NCBI GenBank assembly: GCA_001949185.1
Contig: BDGG01000011.1
Coordinates: 852,454-916,453 of the forward strand
Length of the DNA stretch: 64,000 nucleotides
Direction of reading: 5' to 3'
Source of the DNA: Ramazzottius varieornatus
Taxonomy: Eukaryota > Tardigrada > Eutardigrada > Parachela > Ramazzottiidae
The position numbers and the translations under genes are program-made. This document shows positions 1 to 13,500 of the stretch, piece after piece (position 1 is the stretch's first letter; every line of letters starts with the position of its first letter). Under the pieces are notes generated by a model, which was not told where the DNA came from, did not search any database, and worked only from the letters and a program-made list of their open reading frames with translations.

Positions 1-73
1 GCCTAAGAGATTCAATGGCACAGGAGAGCAAATAATTAATATAATAAAAGCAGACCCAAAATTATCATATATA

Positions 74-3000
74 TTAAAAACGATAAGTGCGAGAGTCGAT
101 CTGTTGGAGGATGTGCACTGTGAGTGGCTGATAACAGCTCTTTGGTCCTTGTGCGTGCCAGACGTAGAGATGATCTCCACCACATTCTCCCATGTCGTAA
201 CCCGCTTCCTTCAGCTTCCCTTTGCGCATCTTGAAGGTCCCTAAAGACAGAAAAACCAAAACCTATGTCAGCCTTGCCATTGGGTTCCACGCAGTAACAC
301 ACGCAGCTTACTTTACACAGTGTCTCTGGCAAGGGGAATTTTATTACTCACCGGTTAGTTCGATCTCCGACATGAAACGAAGGAAGAGCGGACGTGCGAA
401 ACTGGCCAGCTGCTCTTCAACATTCCGACTAAACTCGTCCAGGTTAACTTCCGCGTCATTGCCCGCAATACACGCCATTCCCGCCTTTCCTTCGCAACCT
501 GGTGAAACCAAACTTTACAGACCAGAAGACACAGTAAAGAGGGAAGCAGATGGCAAAAGTACCAGATATATCGACGCCGAAGACGGCCACGTCGCGATTG
601 TCCAGCAATCGGCTCAAGGTGCCTTCCACTTCCGTCGTGGAGACATTCTCGCCCTTCCATCGAAAGGTGTCACCCAGCCGGTCCACGAAGTAGACATACC
701 CTTCCTTGTCCTTAACCAGCAAGTCACCGGTCCGGAAAAAGCGATCGCCTTTCTCCAAGACATTCTCCAGGCATTTCTTTCTCGTGTCTTCTTTGCCCAA
801 GTACCCATCGAAAGAATTCACTTGGGAGATCTTGCCGACGAGTTCTCCGGGTTCTCCGGGCCTACACTTGATGCACAGTCCGTTGGTATCTCGTAAGGCT
901 TCATTCGTCTCTAAATCAACCTAAGTACAACAGGAAAAGCCAATGTCGAACATTTCTGCGAAGGGAGTAAGAACCGAAAAGCTGACGACCCAAACATAAG
1001 ACGCTGCATCTACCTGCATACCAATGCCATGGTAAGATGCATAGCACATTGTATGCAGGTGCGCGAAACGATGCGTCTTGCAGGTACTCGCAGACCATTG
1101 ACCTTAGATAATGTACGACGGTGTGTATGCAGGTACGCACAAATCGGTTCCGGCGTTTTCGTATGGCAATGGTACCTTGATCAAGTATTGCTGTTTGTAG
1201 TGTTCAACCATCGCCGATGTGAAACCAATCGCTCCCGGTTTCCCATCAAAATTGACAAAGCCGACGTTGCCTTCCGTCGAGCCATAGCATTCGGACACCA
1301 GCGGTATGTCAAATCTCTCCACAAACTCTGTCCAGATTTGTGGTCGGAGACCCACACCGTAAATGAGTCGGAGTGAATGGACCTTGTCCAGCGGTGAAGG
1401 CGGCTGCGCCAGCAAATAGCGGCAGAGTTCACCGACATAGTGGAAGACTGTACATTTGTAGTGACGGATGTCCTCCCAGAAGTGCGAAGCTGAGAATGAC
1501 TTGCGAAGGACCACGGTCGTCCCGAAGAACAAGGCTTGCCCGATGGCAACCAACCCTCCCGAACTACGAGAAGACAATCAGAATTTCCAAAATTGAATTA
1601 GGAAGGCCAGCCACAAAGTGAAAGGTTCATCTCACGTGGCGCAAGTTTCCAGGTTTCTTGGCCAAAAGGGTGATACCTCGACAAGGTTGGTTTTCCAAGT
1701 GGCGCACGTTGTCGTCGCCATTAGCTGGCAGCGTGCGTCGCTCGGGACGACATTCTTGTACCCTTACCTGTGATAGAGTGGAAGTGTGCAATAGAGCACA
1801 TCATCGTTCAGCATTCTTGCCACGATGAACCGATGAGACAGCGCGTAGATATACGCTCTTTGCGACGTGACGATGCACGGTTTCGGTAGGCCCGTGGTAC
1901 CGGAAGTGAACATGTAACAAAGAACGTCGCGATGTCCAGGCGGGTTCTTCACGGAAGGCTGGCTGGTGGGCATTGTCGCGATGGCGGTGTCGAAGCTGGG
2001 CAAGTCGTATTCGGCGTGGTCTTTCGGCAACGTCCATGGATATTCTTCGTGAAGAACGAGGGACTTTGTGAGGTTGGCAAGGATGTCGGATAAAATGGGC
2101 AGGTAGTTGGACAAGCAGTCGGCGGAAACGATGACCATCTTGGAATTCGTGCAGGTGATGGCGTGGTGGAGAGCTTGGCCTTTCAGCCCTGCGTTGACGA
2201 GAGATGTTACGCAACCGATCTTGTTCAGGCCTAACCATATCGCGACGTACTGTGGGCTGAAAAAATAGATACATCAGGAAACTAGACCAACACGAAAGAT
2301 ATAAAATGGGAAACCGGCACACGGGATGTACAAGGTGGCGCACGCAGCCAGACAGTAACGCTAAAAATGTGCGCCACTTGCCATAATAATTTTGACGAGC
2401 TTCCCAAACGGCGCACACTCTCAGCCAATGCTAACGTTCGTTACTTTGGATAACGATCTTGTGCGTTTTGTTTGCCGGCTTCCCAAATGTCCTTCATGGT
2501 GAAGAATCGCAAGCGCAAAAGGAAACGGTTACTACGTCACTGCTAGTTTTAAACAGGACTTGCCAACTGAACGGCTTTCTGTTGGTCGGTTTTATGGGTA
2601 AGTAAAGCGATAAGATAACAATCAAACCAGAACAGTATTCAGCTGCCAAACTGAATGAACGTACTGTAGTACTACCAAACTAGCTAGAGGCGTACCACGA
2701 AGAAGCGACGAGGGCGACACAGTCGCCCCGTTGTAATTGCTCAACGTCCAGGAAGTAATGGGCCACCTGGTTGGCATAGTGGTCAATCTGCTGCAGCGTC
2801 CAGCTGGAGTCGCCATACCGAAGAACGACTTTGTCTGGCCTTCGTCGAGCATGTTGGGCGAAGAGATCAGCCACAGAAATATTCTGGTAACTTCGAAGGA
2901 ATGCGTAGGTGGTAACAAAGCTCGATCCAACCGCAGCACTGTGAAACAAGACCCACTTGAGTTGCGCAGAACGTCAGACATCGATCGTTAACGTCATCGT

Positions 3001-3219
3001 AACATTCCAACGGAGTAAGCGAGTTGATCGGGGAATGGGGAAAAAATGGAAGCTAACTTACCGCAGCTCGCGCCGGCCAAGCTGGCCCAGCCGACCGGGG
3101 AAGAAATGTGGAAAATGGTACAGTAGGATCGGGAAGGCCAGAAAAAGCGTAAGCAGAAGGTGAGATCCGGTGTAGAGAAGGAGAAATGCAATAGCGGCAG
3201 AGATTGCTAGGACAAGCAT
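74..3219 (-). CDS. SLC27A: Long-chain fatty acid transport protein / very-long-chain acyl-CoA synthetase (SLC27 family)
   Basis: This membrane-bound enzyme activates long and very-long-chain fatty acids to acyl-CoA while taking them up. Seven exons on the minus strand give 646 codons plus stop: 3219-3062, 2938-2696, 2256-1768, 1563-1176, 920-563, 489-352, 240-74. Every junction keeps phase. The N-terminus is a hydrophobic segment (about residues 1-35), as in FATPs. The AMP-binding motif [10 protein letters not shown] lies near residue 255, and the family-specific FATP/VLACS motif [18 protein letters not shown] near residue 510. The C-terminus [16 protein letters not shown] matches the family end. 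The length is that of vertebrate FATP1. The ATG at 3219 was chosen because it opens the hydrophobic anchor in frame. The gene is divergent from Spire (about 1.2 kb between starts) and carries hairpin repeats in two introns. The paralogue (SLC27A1/4 or A2/3/6) is not resolved. Confidence 0.95.
1633..1745. repeat. Palindromic hairpin element, SLC27A intron
   Basis: Two partial copies of the recurrent hairpin: a degenerate arm at 1635-1668 and a fuller hairpin at 1693-1743 (CCAAGTGGCGCACG pairing with GCGTGCGTCGCTCGG). The element lies wholly in an intron. Confidence 0.7.
2328..2438. repeat. Palindromic hairpin element, SLC27A intron
   Basis: A complete hairpin at 2331-2380 (CAAGGTGGCGCACG pairing with TGTGCGCCACTTG) is followed by a decayed second arm from 2401 (CCCAAACGGCGCACAC). 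Confidence 0.75.
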
Positions 3220-4462
3220 GTCGCCGGCTGATTTGAACTGGTACGGAGCGTGAAAATTATGCGCTGTTGACTGAAGCTTATCTCTCCTTTTGGACGAGGC
3301 AACATGGCTATGCTCTGGTTCTGCAGATCAAAAGTGCCGTGAAAACAGAGATAAGGAAAGGTACTATAGTAATAAGAAAGATGTGCCGAAGTGAGTTGGC
3401 GCCGCGAGCACTTGTGCGCGAGTGCTGCGCCATGAATTACCTTCCCCAACGGCGGAGTATATTTCCCAGCCGTTATAACCTGAGGATTTCTTTACACTAG
3501 AATCCATCGCACGCATATCGATCGATAAAGCGGCACGCTGCTATAATGTTATGATGACATTGTTTGCTTTCCGCTCGCATAAGCGACTATGAATGACTTG
3601 GCAGAAATTCAGTGAAAGGACTGGATCAAAACGTACGGCGACGAGAGCCCATTTGCATCCAACCGTGGCAACATGGAGCGTCTCGAGCCGCGGGCAGTAG
3701 GACTCCATTCAAAACGACGCTGGGAAAAAATTCTGCGGTAGCAAAATAAACCGGTTCGGCGCGGGTATCAAAAATGGCTCAGTCACGCACGCATCGAAGA
3801 GCCGCTAAAAATAAACCAGACCTCGCTCGATAACTCCGCTTAGTGTGCTTCTCGTACCTCGTCTCCCGACGGCGTTTCTGGACATGAAGGGACACGTCTA
3901 AAAAATCCAGCCCATGGCTGAACGTTAACGGAGATGAGATTGATGAGACAGAATAAATGACCAGAACACCAAACTTCACTGCGCACATGAATCCGTTGAA
4001 TCGCTTCAAGGTTTCTGGAAACCAAGGCGCCATCTGCCGCCTCACATCTGTTCCGCCCATTGTACGTACGTGGTGACTCACTCGCCATCATTGCCGCTGA
4101 CGTCATCGCGACAGCTGGGTTGCTGTGCCGATAAAGTGCCGCAGTGACGTATCGATTAGTTCATTCATAACATGACAAGCTTACATACTTTCAGCTGTCA
4201 TTTCAACAACCGTCTGTAGTTTGTAAACGTTGCTGTCATTTCTTCTGACTCATTTTATTTGTGTACTCTTCACGTACTCGTAGCCAACCTCTTCATTCCG
4301 CGCCATTTTCTACTAGAAGAATTCCGCTCGAGGATTTTATTATGTCGCCAGAATGAGGGCCAGTCATCATTACGATCTGACCGACGGAGACACCGTTGTA
4401 TTATTTGGCGCAAATTCATCTGCCGTCGTTCTCTCTACTTTACAGGATACGGAGCTTACAAA
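3220..4462. other. Divergent intergenic region, SLC27A / Spire
   Basis: This 1.2 kb separates the SLC27A and Spire start codons and must hold both promoters and 5' leaders. I recognise no TATA box or initiator. A plausible 3' splice site (ctctactttacag, ending 4444) just upstream of the Spire ATG suggests a spliced 5' leader. Confidence 0.5.
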
Positions 4463-4505
4463 ATGGACAGAACGACACAGCTGGCCAGGGATAAATTGCC
4501 TCTGA
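4353..4505 (+). other. Small upstream/overlapping ORF before Spire
   Basis: An ATG-initiated frame of 50 codons starts 110 bases before the Spire ATG and overlaps it in another frame. If the leader is spliced at 4444 the frame is interrupted. It has no recognisable domain. It could lower translation of Spire or be chance. Confidence 0.25.
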
Positions 4506-7500
4506 GCAGGATTATCGCTGCGTTTGAAGTGGGCATCAACGAGGAGCAAAGTTGGGCTGTGCTGCATCAAGCTTGTGAATACTTCTCCAAGCATCAACAG
4601 GATGTCTCTCCTGGATTACAATCCTTCGATGTCGACAACATCTTCCTGGACAAGCAGGGATTTGTCGCCGTGGGAAAAGTCAAGAGCGTTACCACAGAAG
4701 CAGAAAGCGAAGCAGGAAAAGAAGACCAAGATAAGGAGAACCTGAAAGGTATTGTTCCAACTATCGAAATTACATACTGATCGACATTGCAGATTACCTA
4801 CTAACTACACCGCGTGACTTACGGCAATTACGACCGCGAACCACGTGACTGTAATACATACTAATTACATAATATTACTGCGTCATGTATTATCTCACCA
4901 GGTTATACAGGCTTCTGTTCCTCTCTCCTCTACAATATGAGGAAAAATCTGGACACAACGAGGAAAGATTCGTTCGTTCTTCGGAAGAGAAATGTCTTTC
5001 TGGTCGTTGTGAGTCAGAAGACCAACGAGTGGAGGTTGATGGTGTGTGGTCAAGGTTTTGTTGATTTTGCGGGCTTTGTCATCAAAGGTAGAAACCTCTT
5101 CGGGACTGGTTTTACAGGTCTTGAACGTTACGAGTTGCCACTAAATGGCAGTAATCAGGTAGTTTATTAGTGCGTGACAAACGCCGCGGCGTGATTTCAC
5201 GTTGAGGATTTGCACCGAGGGTACTCGAGAGGGCTCGTCGATTGGTTCAAGGAATGAGAATGACAGACGGACAATGCATGTTCCAACTGTCACGTTCTAG
5301 AGTGCACTCCAGAACAATCTCTACTCTCAAGTCGATGTGCTGTAACAGTCGCTTCTCTACTAGACTCCAGGGAAAATTAGGGGATGTGGGAAGAGCAGTG
5401 CGGTGGAATGTTGCAGAAGACTCAAAGCCGTGATCGACCATGGTTTACTCAAGGATTATGAAATCGCACTAACTTAGTCTGTCCAGCTCCATGAACACTG
5501 GAGTGCTTTCTCGAGGACAATCAAATTATACCCAATCATAATTCCTTTTAGATTCAATCAACGAAGCTTTTGTGGGAAAATTTCTTCTGAAATTTATTTC
5601 AGTGTATTCGTCAAGCTTTATTAATTTTGGTTCATTTTTCTGAGGGTAATATTTTTCTGCTTCTCTTCGAATATTATTCTAAGCATTGAAAGTCGGTAGA
5701 AAATTTCTGAAAAAGTTTAGCCTTGAAGAAGGTCGTCTAAAGTGTGGAATATAAGACGATTTGAAAGTGGTTGAAACTTCATCGAGAGGAGTATCCATGT
5801 TTGGCATCTGGGACGAGTATGCAATAATGGGATTCTCGATTGTGCATTGATCGTTCCATTCAGCCTTATCAGCTTTCAAAAAGCAAACATTAGCACAACA
5901 GACGACAGAAGGCTTGCAGGCTGCGGTTCCCTCTTTTGCATTTTGGCAACCCAATCGATGTCTTGCTACGACGTCGTCAGCCTCGGCGTCCCCCACTTCC
6001 GCTCGGAGTTGCAAGGCTTTTCCTCTCGGTGATTGACATTGACATCGACCGGCATCGTCGCCTAACTTAATAGCCACGGATGAGTACAGAGGCGCGTGCT
6101 TCCAACAGACATTTCATGGCTACTTTACAAGGACAGTCTGTTTGCTTAGACCTGACAAGTGGCGGGAATCCCTTCCCGCTCGGCCACCCGACGTCCAGAA
6201 ACACAAAGAGACAAGGTTAAGCTGAGGCAACACGTCCTCTTTCCTCCGCTGACGTCAGATGGAAGCCACATCGATCGGAATTGCAGATCTGGGTTTGCGT
6301 ATCAGTTGGGACTTGCGAGTTGGAGTGTCCCCAAGGAACGATAAACACTTCCGGTAACTTTCCTCCAGGAGGCTTTCTGTGTAGCGTTCCCGGTAATCTT
6401 CCTCGAGCATGATCGGTCGACCTTTTCGATGGGTCGTCCGTAGTTTCACCTTGTTAGTCAGACTTATGATAACGTTCTGTTTTGGCGCCGAGAGTTTGCG
6501 AAAGGCGTGGTCAATTCTTAATTGACAGCTTAATTGCAAGTAGCGTTTTCGGGTCGGATGGGATTTTTTCTCATCCGCCATTCGTAACCGATAACCCTCA
6601 TTGTCGAATAAGATAGCGATTCGTTGTCCTCCTCGATAGTCACGACACACGTACTGACTCACAATGGTGTTCAATTACGCTTACGTGGGTCGCCAAGGAA
6701 AGAAACGGCGCCAAGGCAAGACCGAGGTGTATTAATTGACAATGAGTCAACGACGAAGGTTTCTTTGGCTATTGTTGAGTCAGGTGAACTACCAGCGACA
6801 GTTCGTGCCTTGCTGGTCAAACGCTCAACCTCGTTTTGGGTGCTCCGACTTTGCAACGGTCGATTGAACAACTAGAGCGAAGCGCCTGGTGAATCCAGAC
6901 GACAGAATGCTTCTTGCACTAGAGTTTTGGTCGAAAAGAGGTGGAATATCGAACGATAAATGTGTTGATGGTTTGTTTGGGCGTCGCCGTTGACGATTCA
7001 CGATCGACGGAGTATAGCAGTAAACTGTTGACGAGGATTGAACGAAACACGTTGTGGGGTGCTGTTGATACTTGCAGTACTGGTGTCGAAGTTTTCGACG
7101 GCGGAGAGCACCTCTCGCAAACGAGATAACTGAGGACGTTGAAAAGATAGACACACTCTTCCTTGATTTTACACATTCGAGTCTTCAGTGGTCGTCGCGG
7201 TCGCGCCTGTGAAATGTAGAAAATACTGTAGAAAACGGACGACACCCAATCCGATGTATCCGTTTCGTTCATCATAGTGGCGCCACCGGAAGAGCTACAG
7301 TAGTAATATTGAATAATTATTAGTATTGGTGGAACACATCTCGGTTTCCAGGATAAAATGTTGAAACACTTCTAGCTGGACAATTCCTTTTTTGTAACAA
7401 GCTCTAGTGACAAGTTTGTTTCTCTTTTTTGCAGAAGTAATCAGCCTCTCGGAAGAAGGCTTCCTCCAGCAGTTGTCCTTCGCGCTGTACGAAGTAAGTT

Positions 7501-10500
7501 ACTTTCAAGTTTCAAAATTAACTCTAGCGGTAAACGTGAAGATTAAAATTTGGGCGGGTCTTCTTTGAGGATGGATTCTCAAACTCTGACGATGCTGATA
7601 ATCTGTTTGTTCTTCGTCAGGCATGCCAGTATGGCTTATCCTCCGAGCAGGAAGCCACGCTTTCATCCGATCTAAAGTCCTTGCTGGAACGCATGGCCAG
7701 CGAGTTCTACAGTGATATTCCGCAACCTTCCACACCGCTCAACTTCGTCCTCCAGGTATAATTCCCAAGATACAAGCCTAAAAGGAGATGCAGAGTCAAG
7801 CGAGTTTAATGCTCCATTTTGTTACAGAAAATCAGGGAACGGCACAAGGGAGATTACTACCAAGCCGTATGTCGTGCGCTGGTGGTCGAATGCTGTGATC
7901 TCCTCTCATTCCTCAAACACGTTAGGAGTGACACAAACCAAGTAAGACATGACAACACGTCGATGAGCGGTTTCAGAAAGAACAAAAGTCTTCGGCAAGC
8001 AAAGTTATCAAGATCATTTCTGCAAGTGGCGCATGCTTCCAGCCTAAATACTGAAAGCTTGCGCCACTTGGAAAACAAGTTCGACAAGTTGCCTTGAAAG
8101 TGAGGCACGCTTCTAGCAAATAAAGTGGAAACGTGCGCCACTGGAAAAAGCAACCAAACTGGACAAGGCTATTTTTCCAAGCAGCGCGCGTTTTTAGTGT
8201 TGGCTGGAAGCGTGCGCCGCCTGAAGAAGGATGTTGTCGAGTTGGTTTGCCGAGTTCCTACTTTATCATTTTGTTCATATTTTTCCAGAGAAGTGATCTG
8301 GTCTCATCGTCTGGTAGAGAGCTGGTCCCGCTGCAGCCCAAAGATGAGTTTCGGACGTGGGCTAAGCATTGGGTGAAAGTCATGGAGAGCCTGCGGGAAG
8401 GGGTGCAGTTACGAAAGGTGGCTCGGGATAACGAGCTGGAACGGGCCAGTGATGAGCATGGCCCGACGGTCTACGAACTGACACCCTATGAAATGCTGAT
8501 GGAGGATATCCGTCTTCGACGCTTCTCGCTCAAAACTGCTGTGGTAATTGACAACATGATCTGATCGAAACCTTAGCAGCAAAGATTCCTAGGTCGCAAA
8601 TGCAAGATTAGTGCGGAGAAACTTCTAGAAGATATTTTCAAAAAAATCCAGGAAACTGGAGGGGTTTGGAGATTGAGAACTCTATATTTCGGTAACGTCA
8701 ATCGTATTGGTTTGTTTCGTTTCGTTTCGTTTCGTTTCGGAATTTTACGTGTTGCTGAGAGTTTACTGGTGTCAGTTGACCGTCATTCACCAAGTTTCTA
8801 CGGTTTTTGACAACAGAATGTATTACCGCAAATGCTCAAAGCCTCACTGTTAATGTTCATCAGTATGTGTTCGCAGATCAGCGACGAAGAGTCGGTACGG
8901 ATGAGACTGGAGCCGCATGACATCATTTTGGAGTACATCCGATCGCGACCGCCACTTTCACCGGTTGGTTTCCCTTTCCTCACACTCATTTGCTCACTTT
9001 GCCGCCATCACTAGATTACTTCTCTTGTGGCTGTTTACACGATGTGATGGCTTTGCGGTGGTATCTTTGACAGTTCAAGCGTTACACTGCTTTTCTTTTC
9101 TTGGTTGCTTACTTGTCCGTCCAGATTGCCAGGCTGATGGTGGTGCTTGTTTCTCCTCGTAGGCCGCCAAGCGACGACTAAAGCCCAAGATCGAGCAACC
9201 GACGCCGGCTGAAGCTCTCATGGACTCCATACGGAAGTTCCCACACGAGGCACTGCGCAAGACACCGGTCACCACACCCGTCCCCTCCAGACGAGGTAAG
9301 TCCGGTCGTTGAGAAATGTGTGCAGAAGGCTGGTTTCAACTTGAAAAATGGATGTCTCTGGCACTTTAGTACACTCAGAGCTCGGCAAAACAGCTTCACA
9401 AGATTGTTTTGTCAAGCGGCGCACTGTGTTAGCCACTACCACTGTAAACGTGCGCCAATTGGAATATCAGTATTGTTGAGTTTTCCAAGTAGCGCACGCT
9501 TCCCGCCAATAATGCGGAACGTGTGCGTTACTTGGGGGAAAACTATCTTGCCGTGTTTTCCCCAGTGAAAATTACCGAGAGATCCGTATGGACTGGCTGA
9601 TGGGAACTATTGTTGTCAAGTGAAACCGATCTGATATTTGCCCATTATGGCTTTGTGAAAGGGGTGTACTATAGGGTGGATGAGAGATCCAGTTGGGTCG
9701 ATTGTGACCACTGTTACCGTCCGACAAGCAACCTGTTGAATTACCTGAAATTATTGTGGTTTGCATGCTGAGGGTTCATCTCGAGCTCGATAGCGTGCTA
9801 TTCCAAGCCATAATTACCGTCGTGTAGGGAGCAATTAGTGGAGGTAGTGGTTCGTGTTATGGACAGTAGGTCGTTGAAAGAGTGAAATTAGACTTTAGAG
9901 TTTGTAATGAGTTCTGGAGGGTACTTGGCTGACGATACACTTGTTGAATGCGCTGAACCGGACTTGGCCACACCGTATCAGTGTTGAGCCTCGACCTGAT
10001 TAATGCCACAGTTGGTGGTACTGTATGGCCCATGAAGTGAATTAAGCGAGAGCGGCTTTGTTTTCTGTTGGAGAGCGATACATTGACTCTTGAAATGCGG
10101 TTGTGTCAATGTCACAGAACCTCTAAACCTCAACGATCGTGTCATAATGCTCTGAAAACCCTACTTTTGACTGGCAGACAGATTTGCGACTCAGTTCGGA
10201 GTGCGTCTCGATAGTCACTTCTGGCCGTCATCTAGCTGTATTCCAGTTTTCGGTGGCGACAAATAGTCGATCGGCAGCTGGTCTTCATTTGGCCCGGGTT
10301 TCTCATTTCGTTGCATCGTGATTTAGGAATTCAGATGCGTGGAATTTAACGATAGCACACGTCTACATATTTGGTTGTGGTCTGAAGCATGACAATGTTG
10401 ATGCATGCTATCATCCGCTCCTCTACGATGCACTCTATGGAGAATTTTTCTCTCGTTTTGTCCAGAGCATTGACTGTTCTCTGGAATATTTCTGATGAGG

Positions 10501-13500
10501 TCGCGCAGTAAGTTTCACCGTTTGTTTAGGCAGCTCGATTTCATTGCGTAGGCCTAGCTGATATTTTATATGTTTATTAATTTGAGTGCGGTGGCAGTCA
10601 AGTGTCTGAATAGACATGTATGCGCGAACAACTCGAGAGCGTTCGGCCATGCAAAATGACCGCATCCTGGTCGCAAATGCTCTGCGATCGAGCTAGCTTC
10701 TCTGCTTGCATCTCACGCGACACTGAAATACTCACCTACAATTTTCCTCACATTAGAAATGTCCGATGCTGGGTTGACCGTCATGCTTACACGGATGTGG
10801 CGTGGGCCGACCAAAGTGTACCGTACGTGCGCCATCTTGATTTCTACTGTGGCTGGGTGTTGGGTGGAGACGCTGCAGGCTACAGCTTGGAAGGTGGTCA
10901 GGCATAACCGAGCCAGCGAAAAATGTCTGGAAAAACAAGTGCGATGATAAGTAGCGTCTTTGTTGGGCGTCTTGCGCGCCTGCCGCATACCTGTTTGTAA
11001 GCGTGGTGGACCAAGGTCATTCGTTTGATAACGCTGATTCAGCGCTAGACTGCTACGGCGCTAGACATGATGGCGTTTATCAACGTGCCGATGATAAGAA
11101 AGCCGAAGATGACCGCTCAGGTTTTTCCTTCTATTGCTCGTCGTTGATTATGGCCGCGTCGCATGTGGTGGTTTTCTTGCCTGCCATCAGCGCGTACTGT
11201 TTTTCTCATCGGATCGTTTGCAGGATAATTGCGCTTTAGACCGAGTAGTGAGAATCTGAAAACGTTCCGGCGAAACCTGGCCATGCCCAGCCTTGTTATT
11301 GAGCAAAGCTAGTGATATGGTTTTTATCTTTGACTGACCGTACGCGTGTGGAGCTGTTTATTAATAGCTTTGCCACATTTTCACCTGACGGAAGTTATTT
11401 ATTTGGACTAAGGAAAGCGTGCGTCTTTTTTGTTATCGCGAAGACGAATGGAGGCATTTCGATAAGGACACTGATGCGCGTGTTGTCGGTTTGCAGTGTT
11501 ATCGGATATTTTCCAGAAAGCAGGTATGCGGTATGCAAAGTATGTACCGTAATATTGGTGGGTCATCTTTCAGCTTTGAAGATATCCGTAAAGTGATACC
11601 TGCGATAGCTTGTCGGCTTTGGCGGTGGACATTGCATTCTCCAGGCGGGGAATCGGCCAGAGAAAGCTGCCAACAGAGCACTTCCGTCTTGTGGATAGAG
11701 TACCTGCCCACATCACGGCAGGCAATGACGATGATCCCGTAATTATGCACGGCTGGTTGACAAAGTGCGCTCTTGTGCCTGGACTATAGTACTGAATTTT
11801 GACGCACTCAATGAGGTGGAAAAGTGCCGTTCGTTCTTTCTTCGTAACGAGGATGACTGTTTCAAGTTGGGCAAAAGTTAACCTTGCATATTTGACTTCA
11901 AGGTCCGTCCGTGAAGAGTCGGACGAGAGACCCACGTTATTCTTTCTGACGCAGAGGCTTAAATTCGGGCAACTTCGTCTGCACTACAGTAAAACCTGTG
12001 AGGAATTCTTCTTTGTGACTTTCGGATCAGAACTGAGTCGCCTTTCCGTCGAGCCATCTTTATTGATCTTTATTAATCTTTGTGTGTTGTGCGTACGTGA
12101 AACTGGGCGTTGTTCATGAGGGCTGTAACCTGCGAGGTTATACAGTTAGACTGTCCAGCTGTAGTATCAGTACCTGCCTCTTGCACTTCTTGGGCTGCTC
12201 AAACACGTACGACGAAAATTATGGCAACAATTTTACTTGCGAGTAGGCGGATTGGTGCATCGCCTATATTTGATGATGTGTGGTTAAGGCTGTTATGATT
12301 AGGGCAAATCGGACGATCGGACAAGTCGCCAGGCTGTTTATAGCTGGCTGATCGCTTGGCTAGTGTTGGCTCTTGGCGGCGGGTCGCTTCTTTGTCTCAC
12401 CCGCAGATCTTGACATATTACGATAAGCTCCATCTTTGATCTCTCGAGAACGGTATAATTTGGAATAAATTCTTTCTTTGCATTTTGGTCGGAATGGTTG
12501 ATGACGCAAAGATGGACAATGAGGAGTTTTCTGATGTAAAGAATGCTCTTTCTGTTGCTGCTGTTGAAGAGTACAGCAGTGAGCAGGATGGAGAATCGTC
12601 GTCGTTGGAGGAAGTTATTACTGATCGCCACGGAACAGACGGTGGTAAAAAGGGCTCCTCGCGAATGGATATCTATTCGGTGGTTTACTTGCTTGAACAA
12701 TCGAGTTTAGAGATATCAGGTGTGACGCATGTGCGGCTCTCATTTTCTCAGAGTTTTGTCCAGCATCAGTATGGCCGACGCTCACAAAATGGGAAAAGTT
12801 GATGTCGTTGGAAACTTTCTCTGCTTTTCCTTGGTTTTATCTCGAAACGTCAATGTGTTATTCCGGTGTCAAGACAGCGCTCAAGAGATCAAATGCTGAA
12901 ATTTTCCACGCTTGTTTCACTAGGCTACTTCATTGAAACTTTGGTGTGAGTTTATGGGTAGCAAAAGGCTTTCCTTTTCTTTGCAGGAAGTAAATCCAAC
13001 TTGTCGACGTCGACTGCTTCCAACCTCTCGCATCTGCCCTCCATTCTGATGGAAGCACACTCAGACTCTGGCCCGATGGGAGACACCGGCGACGCTCTGA
13101 CGCCTCGTCGCAAACTGGTCATCCCCGACATCGAACCTTCCCCCACCCTGGACTTCCTCATCGAAGAACGCGACAATGAGGATGGCGGACATCACGACCA
13201 CAGCAGCAGCAGCGTAAGAAGAACCCCTAACCTAAATGCGAAGTAATGTCGAAGGGAATAAGTGTCTATGAAACACTCAAGTACCCCAAACAATACATCA
13301 CCGACTGTGCAAGCACACTTCGTGGTGCGCTCTGCTTTGGCATGTGCTGCTTAATTTAATGGTGCATTTTCGATAGGCTCTGATTGGCATAACTGTCATC
13401 GTGCTCTTTTTGGCTCAAGCGGTCCTTGTGCGATTATCGTGCCGACCTTTTTCTTGGTGAAGTGGCGATGCTGCATGACTCTCTGATAACTTGAGCTTGT

